From contig JAXHOJ010000057.1 in assembly GCA_034519525.1 (NCBI GenBank), positions 62,001 through 126,000 of the forward strand: DNA of 64,000 bases, read 5' to 3'. This document shows, in pieces, positions 58,698 to 64,000 of this stretch (its first letter is position 1; the number at the start of each line of letters is the position of its first letter). The DNA is from Gemmobacter sp034519525. Lineage in GTDB: Bacteria; Pseudomonadota; Alphaproteobacteria; Rhodobacterales; Rhodobacteraceae. Under the pieces are notes generated by a model. The model ran no database searches. It had not been told where the DNA came from and worked only from the letters and a program-made list of their open reading frames with translations. The position numbers and the translations under genes were made by a program.

Positions 58698-60365
58698 ATG
58701 ACGGATACCCCGCTGTGGAAGAGCTTGCTGATCTGGGGGCTCGTGGTCCTTGGTTTGGCCTTCGCCGCGCCCAACCTGTTTTACGACCGGGTGGAAAAAC
58801 ACAATGACGCCGCCGCCGCCATCACGGCGGCGGGTGGCACGGCCACTGCCGATCAGGCCGCCGATCGCGCGCTTTGGCCCGACTGGATGCCGTCGGCCAT
58901 CGTGCCGCTGGGGCTTGACCTGCGGGGCGGGGCGCATCTGCTGGCCGAAGTGAAGGTGGCGGATGTCTACAAGGCGCGGATCAATGCGCTTTGGCCCGAT
59001 GTGCGCGACAGCCTGCGCGACCTGCGCGATCAGGTGGGCAATGTGCGGCGGCTGCCTTCGGTGGATGGCGTGCTGCGCGTGGCAATTTCCAACCCGGCGG
59101 GGATGGATGCGGCGCTGGCCAAGGTGCGGACGCTGGCAACCCCGGTGGTCAGCCTGACCGGCATCGGTTCCAGCGATATCGAGGTGCGCGCCGAGGGCAG
59201 CGACATCGTGGTGCAGCTGTCCGAGGCCGAGCGTGTGGCCACCGACCTGCGCACCATGCAGCAGAGCCTGGAAATCATCCGCCGCCGGGTGGATGAGGTG
59301 GGCACCCGCGAACCGACGATCCAGCGCCAGGGCGAGGACCGCATCCTGATTCAGGTGCCGGGCATCGGTTCGGCGGCAGAGCTGAAATCGCTGATCGGCA
59401 CCACCGCCAAGCTGACCTTCCATCCGGTGGTGGGCCAGACGGCGGATGCAGGCGCCAGCCCCGGTGCGCGCAACCTGCTGCTGCCCGCGATGGATCAGGC
59501 GAATGTCTATTACATCGTCGAGGAAACCCCGGTGGTGACCGGCGAAGAGCTGACCAATGCGCAGCCCGCCTTTGACCAGAACAACCGCCCGGCGGTCGAA
59601 TTTCAGTTCGATACCACCGGCGCGCGGAAGTTCGGGGATTACACCGCCAATAACATCGGCAAGCCCTTTGCCATCGTGCTGGACAATGAGGTGATTTCTG
59701 CCCCGGTGATCCAGAGCCATATTCCGGGCGGGCGCGGCATCATCACCGGCAGTTTCGGTGTCGAGGAAAGCACCGAACTTGCGGTGCTGCTGCGCGCGGG
59801 CGCCCTGCCGGCCGAGATGACCTTTCTGGAAGAACGCACCATCGGCCCCGAACTGGGCGCGGATTCGGTGGCAGCCGGACAGGTGGCGGCACTGGTCGCC
59901 GTGGCGCTGGTGGCGGTTTACATGATCGCCAGCTATGGCATCTTCGGGATGTTCTCGATCATCGGGCTGGCGATCAACATCGCGCTGATCTTTGCCATCC
60001 TGTCGGTCATCGGGGCGACGCTGACCCTGCCGGGGATTGCGGGCATCGTGCTGACCATGGGCATGGCGGTGGATGCCAATGTTCTGATCTATGAGCGTAT
60101 CCGCGAGGAGTTGCGCGAGGGCAAATCGCCCCCTGCCGCAATCAGCGTCGGCTATGACAAGGCGCTGTCGGCCATCTGGGATTCGAACGTGACAGGGATG
60201 CTGACGGCGATCATCATGTTCGTGATCGGCGCCGGTGCCGTGCGCGGCTTTGCCGTGACGACCGGGATCGGTATCCTGACCTCGATGTTCACGGCTGTCT
60301 ATGTGACGCGGGCGATCATCACGGCTTATATCGGGTGGCGTCGCCCGAAGACCATCATCGTCTGA
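58698..60365 (+). CDS. secD: Protein translocase subunit SecD
   Basis: With SecF it uses the proton gradient to pull preproteins out of SecYEG. The protein has 555 residues. The first helix is followed by GLDLRGGAHLLAEV, the P1 head domain, and five helices with GMAVDANVLIYERIREEL, a conserved motif that carries the proton-path Asp. It is 42 bases after yajC and 10 bases before secF. Confidence 0.97.
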   Translation: MTDTPLWKSLLIWGLVVLGLAFAAPNLFYDRVEKHNDAAAAITAAGGTATADQAADRALWPDWMPSAIVPLGLDLRGGAHLLAEVKVADVYKARINALWPDVRDSLRDLRDQVGNVRRLPSVDGVLRVAISNPAGMDAALAKVRTLATPVVSLTGIGSSDIEVRAEGSDIVVQLSEAERVATDLRTMQQSLEIIRRRVDEVGTREPTIQRQGEDRILIQVPGIGSAAELKSLIGTTAKLTFHPVVGQTADAGASPGARNLLLPAMDQANVYYIVEETPVVTGEELTNAQPAFDQNNRPAVEFQFDTTGARKFGDYTANNIGKPFAIVLDNEVISAPVIQSHIPGGRGIITGSFGVEESTELAVLLRAGALPAEMTFLEERTIGPELGADSVAAGQVAALVAVALVAVYMIASYGIFGMFSIIGLAINIALIFAILSVIGATLTLPGIAGIVLTMGMAVDANVLIYERIREELREGKSPPAAISVGYDKALSAIWDSNVTGMLTAIIMFVIGAGAVRGFAVTTGIGILTSMFTAVYVTRAIITAYIGWRRPKTIIV

Positions 60366-60375
60366 GGAGCGCGTC

Positions 60376-61356
60376 ATGGCATTTCGTCTGAAACTGGTTC
60401 CGACCCATACCAAGATCGACTTCTTCAAATGGCAGTGGATCACCTTTGGCGCCTCGGTGCTGGCGGTGGTGATCTCGCTGCTGTCGGTGGTGGTGCTGGG
60501 GCTGAATTTCGGGATCGACTTCAAGGGTGGCACCACGATCCGCACCGAAAGCACCCAGGCGGTGGATGTGGGTGAATACCGCGCCGCGCTGGATACGCTG
60601 GGGCTGGGTGATGTGTCGATCACCCAGGTGTTCGACCCGACCTTCGCCGCGGATCAGCATGTGGCCATGGTGCGCATCGCGCCGCAGGAGGGATCCGAGG
60701 CGGTGACGCCCGAGGTGATCGCCGAGGTGGAGACCGCGCTGCAGGCCGTGGATCCGGCCATCACCTTTCCTTCGGTGGAATCGGTGGGGCCCAAGGTTTC
60801 GCAAGAGCTGATCTGGAAGGCGCTGCTGTCGATCCTGGCGGGATCGGCCGGGATCTGGATCTATGTCTGGCTGCGCTTTGAATGGCAGTTCGCCATCGGT
60901 TCGGTGGCGGCGCTGGTGCATGACGTGGTGGTGACGGTAGGGGTGTTTTCGATCTTCCAGCTGAAGTTCGATCTGACCATCGTGGCGGCGCTGCTGACCA
61001 TTCTGGGCTATTCGATCAACGACACGGTGGTGATCTTTGACCGGCTGCGCGAAAATCTGCAGAAATACAAACAGATGCCGCTGCGCGATCTGATGAACCT
61101 GACCACCAACGAAACCCTGTCACGCACGGTTATGACGGCCACGACCACCTTCCTTGCACTGACCGCGCTGTTCATCTTTGGCGGTGACGTGATCCGCGGC
61201 TTTGTCTTTGCCATGCTGTTCGGTGTGGTGATCGGCACCTATTCGACGCTGTATGTGGCGAAGAACATCGTGCTGATGCTGGGCGTGGACCGGGGCGACA
61301 AGGAAAAGAAGGAACGGTCGAAGGGCGATCACGAATTCGCCAATATCGACGCCTGA
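60376..61356 (+). CDS. secF: Protein translocase subunit SecF
   Basis: Partner of SecD, 326 residues. LNFGIDFKGGTTIR follows the first helix, and GYSINDTVVIFDRLRENL in the second half is the counterpart of the SecD motif. The C-terminal tail is basic. GGAG precedes the ATG. Confidence 0.97.
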   Translation: MAFRLKLVPTHTKIDFFKWQWITFGASVLAVVISLLSVVVLGLNFGIDFKGGTTIRTESTQAVDVGEYRAALDTLGLGDVSITQVFDPTFAADQHVAMVRIAPQEGSEAVTPEVIAEVETALQAVDPAITFPSVESVGPKVSQELIWKALLSILAGSAGIWIYVWLRFEWQFAIGSVAALVHDVVVTVGVFSIFQLKFDLTIVAALLTILGYSINDTVVIFDRLRENLQKYKQMPLRDLMNLTTNETLSRTVMTATTTFLALTALFIFGGDVIRGFVFAMLFGVVIGTYSTLYVAKNIVLMLGVDRGDKEKKERSKGDHEFANIDA

Positions 61357-61366
61357 GGAGGGGATC

Positions 61367-61720
61367 ATGCAGCTGACCGAAATCACCTATACCGAAGCCC
61401 AGCCGGTGGAGGGCTATGGCCCCGGCTTCTTCCGCATCGGTGGTCAGGTGCTGCAGGGGGCCTGTCTGATTACCCCCTGGGAGGCCGGGGGCTGGGGCGG
61501 GCTGGAGGATGCGGCGGCGCTGCTGGCGCTGGCTGGCCGGGTGGATGTGATCTTTCTGGGGATGGGCGCCGATATCGCCCATCCGCCCGCCGCATTGCGC
61601 CAGCAGATGGAAGCGGCGGATATCGGGCTGGAGGTCATGTCTTCGCCCGCCGCCTGCCGCACCTATAACGTGCTGCTGAGCGAGGGGCGCCGGGTCGCGC
61701 TGGCGCTGCTGCCGGTGTGA
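61367..61720 (+). CDS. Mth938-like domain protein (DUF498, NDUFAF3 type)
   Basis: A protein of 117 residues. Human NDUFAF3 of this family assists complex I assembly; the bacterial role is not settled. The block GPGFFRIGGQVLQGACLITP and DVIFLGMGADIAHPPAAL are typical. GAGGAGGGG precedes the ATG, 10 bases after secF, so it probably belongs to the sec operon. Confidence 0.88.
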   Translation: MQLTEITYTEAQPVEGYGPGFFRIGGQVLQGACLITPWEAGGWGGLEDAAALLALAGRVDVIFLGMGADIAHPPAALRQQMEAADIGLEVMSSPAACRTYNVLLSEGRRVALALLPV

Positions 61721-61723
61721 GGC

Positions 61724-61768
61724 GCAAAAATCTTGCAAGATTTTTGCAAATTTCTTGCAAGAAATTTG
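61724..61768. repeat. Paired AT-rich palindromes, copy 5
   Basis: A 24-base perfect palindrome with arm GCAAAAATCTTG (61724-61747) and a second with arm GCAAATTTCTTG (61746-61768) overlap by GC. They begin 4 bases after the Mth938-like gene and precede ccmA, separating the sec and ccm units. Confidence 0.85.
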
Positions 61769-61850
61769 GCGCGGGTGGTGACCCTGTTCCTTTGTCGCAG
61801 GCGGCGGCTTTTGCTTTGCGGCAGGGCTGCAATCGGCTAGGCAAGGGCGC

Positions 61851-62477
61851 ATGACATACGAGGTTTCCGATCTGGCCGTGGCGCGTGGCGGGCTGACCGT
61901 GCTGGAGGGCGTGGGCTTCACGCTGGCGTCTGGCGCGGCACTGGTGCTGCGCGGGCCGAATGGCATCGGCAAGACCACCTTGTTGCGCACGCTGGCCGGG
62001 CTGCAACCTGCGGTGCGCGGCCAGATCGGCCTGCCGCCCGAGGCCATCGCCTATGCTGCCCATGCCGACGGGCTGAAAGCCACGCTGACAGTGACGGAAA
62101 ACCTGCAATTCTGGGCCGATATTCATGGCACGGCGGGCGTGACGGATGCGGTGGCGCGGATGAACCTTGCCGCTTTGGCCGACCGGCCTGCCGCCAATCT
62201 TTCGGCCGGGCAGAAGCGGCGGCTGGGGTTGGCGCGGCTCTTGGTCAGCGGGCGGCCGGTCTGGATGCTGGATGAACCGACCGTCAGCCTGGATGCCGCA
62301 TCCGTGGCGCTGTTTGCCGATGTGGTGCGCGGGCATCTGGCGGCGGGCGGATCGGCGCTGATGGCCACGCATATCGACCTTGGGCTGACCGAGGCGCAGG
62401 TTCTGGATCTGACGCCCTTCCGCGCCCAAGGGGCAGCCCCGGCCACGGCGCGCGGCTTTGACGAGGCTTTTGCATGA
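61851..62477 (+). CDS. ccmA: Heme exporter ATPase CcmA
   Basis: ATPase of the CcmABCD complex that releases heme-loaded CcmE for cytochrome c maturation (system I). The protein has 208 residues. Walker A GPNGIGKTTLLRTLAG, signature LSAGQKRRLGLARL and Walker B WMLDEPTVSLD are present. Overlaps ccmB by four bases. Confidence 0.96.
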   Translation: MTYEVSDLAVARGGLTVLEGVGFTLASGAALVLRGPNGIGKTTLLRTLAGLQPAVRGQIGLPPEAIAYAAHADGLKATLTVTENLQFWADIHGTAGVTDAVARMNLAALADRPAANLSAGQKRRLGLARLLVSGRPVWMLDEPTVSLDAASVALFADVVRGHLAAGGSALMATHIDLGLTEAQVLDLTPFRAQGAAPATARGFDEAFA

Positions 62478-63130
62478 TCGCGCTGCTGATCCGTGACCTG
62501 CGGCTGGCGATGCGGGCGGGGGGTGGCTTTGGCCTTGGCCTTGCCTTCTTTCTGCTGGTGGCGGTGCTGGTGCCGCTGGGCGTGGGGCCGGAGGGCGGTA
62601 TTCTGGCCAAGATCGCGCCGGGCATCCTGTGGGTGGGGGCGCTGCTGGCCTGCCTGCTGAGCCTGGACCGGATCTTTGCGCTGGATTTCGAGGATGGCTC
62701 GCTCGATCTGCTGGCCACGGCGCCGATCCCGCTGGAGGGCGTGGTGGCGGTGAAATCGCTGGCGCATTGGCTGGTGACGGGGTTGCCGCTGACGCTGGCC
62801 GCGCCAGTGCTGGCGGTGCTGTTGCAGCTGCCGCAGGCGGGCTATGGCTGGCTGGTGGTATCCTTGGCGCTGGGAACGCCCGCGCTTTCGGTGATCGGCA
62901 CCTTTGGTGCGGCGCTGACCGTGGGGTTGAAACGGGGCGGGTTGCTGCTGTCCTTGCTGGTGCTGCCGCTGTATGTGCCGACGCTGATCTTCGGCGCCGA
63001 AATCGTGAAGCGCGGCGCGGCGGGCATGGCAGTGCAGGTGCCGCTGCTGCTGCTGGCGGGCATCACTTTGGGGGCGGCGGCGCTTTTGCCCTTTGCTTCG
63101 GCCCTGGCGTTGCGCATCAATCTGCGGTGA
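62474..63130 (+). CDS. ccmB: Heme exporter membrane subunit CcmB
   Basis: An inner-membrane protein of 218 residues with six helices. The family blocks FALDFEDGSLDLLATAPIPL and LPLYVPTLIFGAE are present. It forms the channel part of the CcmAB transporter. The ccmC gene follows after 51 bases. Confidence 0.95.
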   Translation: MIALLIRDLRLAMRAGGGFGLGLAFFLLVAVLVPLGVGPEGGILAKIAPGILWVGALLACLLSLDRIFALDFEDGSLDLLATAPIPLEGVVAVKSLAHWLVTGLPLTLAAPVLAVLLQLPQAGYGWLVVSLALGTPALSVIGTFGAALTVGLKRGGLLLSLLVLPLYVPTLIFGAEIVKRGAAGMAVQVPLLLLAGITLGAAALLPFASALALRINLR

Positions 63131-63181
63131 GTGGCCATGATGGCGCTTGCCGGAACTCATGACGGGATTTAGCGAGGGCCC

Positions 63182-63913
63182 ATGTCGATCTGGGAATATG
63201 CCAATCCGAAGAAATTCGCCGAGACGGCGTCACGCCTGCTGCCCTGGGTGGCGGCGGTGGCGGCCCTTAGCCTGGGTGCGGGGCTGATCTGGGGGTTTTT
63301 CTTCACGCCGGATGACTACAAGCAGGGGGCCACGGTGAAGATCATCTTCATCCATGTGCCTGCCGCGATGATGGCGGTGAATGTCTGGGGCATGATGCTG
63401 GTGACCAGTCTGGTCTGGCTGATCCGGCGGCATCATGTCAGCGCGCTGGCTGCCAAGGCGGCGGCGCCGGTGGGTATGGTGTTCACGCTGGTGGCGCTGG
63501 CCACCGGGGCGTTCTGGGGCCAGCCGATGTGGGGCACCTGGTGGGAATGGGATCCGCGGCTGACGGCCTTTCTGATCCTGTTCCTGTTCTATCTGGGCTA
63601 TATGGCGCTGTGGCAGGCGGTGGAAAATCCCGATACCGCCGCCGATCTGACCGCCGTTCTGTGCATGGTGGGATCGGTCTTCGCGGTGCTGAGCCGCTAT
63701 GCGGTGAAATTCTGGAATCAGGGGCTGCATCAGGATTCGACCATCCTGAAAGTGGCGGAAAAAGACCCGCTGGATGTGGCCTATTATCAGCCGCTTATCC
63801 TGTGCATCCTGGGGTTCATCGCGCTGTTCGTGGCGCTGGTGCTGTATCGCACGGTGACGGAAATCCGGGCACGGCGGCTGGCGGTTCTGATGGCGCGGGA
63901 GCGGTTGGCATGA
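63182..63913 (+). CDS. ccmC: Heme handling protein CcmC
   Basis: Loads heme onto CcmE. The protein has 243 residues with six helices. The tryptophan-rich motif WGTWWEWDPRLTAF between two conserved His (FIHVPAAMMAV and GLHQDSTI) is complete. GCGAGGG stands before the ATG. Its stop overlaps the ccmD start. Confidence 0.96.
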   Translation: MSIWEYANPKKFAETASRLLPWVAAVAALSLGAGLIWGFFFTPDDYKQGATVKIIFIHVPAAMMAVNVWGMMLVTSLVWLIRRHHVSALAAKAAAPVGMVFTLVALATGAFWGQPMWGTWWEWDPRLTAFLILFLFYLGYMALWQAVENPDTAADLTAVLCMVGSVFAVLSRYAVKFWNQGLHQDSTILKVAEKDPLDVAYYQPLILCILGFIALFVALVLYRTVTEIRARRLAVLMARERLA

Positions 63914-64000
63914 TGCCGGATCTGGGGAAATACGCCTTCGCGGTGCTGTCGTCCTACGGGGTGGCGATCGGCCTGCTGCTGGGGCTGGTGGCGGTTTCGG
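63910..64000 (+). CDS. ccmD: Heme exporter subunit CcmD, cut by the window end
   Basis: The 30 visible residues MMPDLGKYAFAVLSSYGVAI and GLLLGLVAVS form the start of a single membrane helix protein. Position after ccmC and the KYAF(A)VLSSYG pattern fit CcmD, a small subunit that holds CcmC and CcmE together. The overlap with ccmC is four bases (ATGA). Confidence 0.85.
   Translation, partial: MMPDLGKYAFAVLSSYGVAIGLLLGLVAVS

Overview
The window is chromosomal core sequence of a GC-rich alphaproteobacterium, most likely of the order Rhodobacterales (Rhodobacteraceae). The reasons are the adjacent CtrA and SciP regulators, the alphaproteobacterial LexA boxes (GTTC-N7-GTTC), LpxI instead of LpxH in lipid A synthesis, the DUF2849-cysI-cysH-DUF934-fpr assimilatory sulfur cluster under an Lrp-type regulator, and the intergenic repeat families. 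No phage, insertion sequence, CRISPR array, tRNA or rRNA gene was seen. Gene density is high, and about 65 genes are called.

Layout. 1-3.5 kb: 3' end of an Fe/Mn superoxide dismutase, a host-attachment-family protein, a LOG-family hydrolase, a LysM protein and an ArsR repressor. 3.6-9.1 kb: an Atm1-type ABC exporter, then yfgM-like, bamB and der. 9.15-15.3 kb: a minus-strand peptide/nickel-type ABC importer (fused double ATPase, two permeases, Tat-exported binding protein), followed by an AraC regulator and miaA. 17.5-29.8 kb: one long envelope-biogenesis run, pyrH, frr, uppS, cdsA, dxr, rseP, a 45-residue membrane protein, bamA, skp-like, fabZ, lpxA, lpxI and lpxB. 29.9-36.6 kb: mnmA (minus), sciP, ctrA, then ligA and recG, both broken by many frameshifts in a confined stretch (about 33.08-35.2 kb) that looks like poor sequence rather than biology.

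36.7-39.4 kb: a 40-residue membrane protein behind a LexA-like operator, an IscU-like protein, hisI and the rplI-rpsR-rpsF cluster. 39.7-45.4 kb: an OmpA-family protein with a Gln/Lys repeat, an XdhC/molybdopterin-binding pair, infC with an ATA start codon and a divergent alanine-rich protein. 45.5-50.2 kb: sulfate assimilation genes. 50.3-56.7 kb: a cytochrome P450 coupled to an EamA exporter, tpiA, an A-type Fe-S carrier, SufT-like, an acyltransferase, ssb and a lytic transglycosylase. 56.7-64 kb: serS, yajC-secD-secF, a Mth938-like protein and ccmA-ccmB-ccmC-ccmD (cut by the window end).

The strongest candidate for something new is the small gene at 36776-36898. It has a textbook ribosome binding site, one predicted membrane segment, and five GTTCTCAT-type half sites, including two GTTC-N7-GTTC boxes, over its promoter. 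This predicts a DNA-damage-induced small membrane protein. Other points worth attention are the ATA start of infC with its own promoter, five intergenic copies of paired AT-rich palindromes, a second dispersed element built on TATTTGG-CCAAGA, and the damaged ligA/recG segment.
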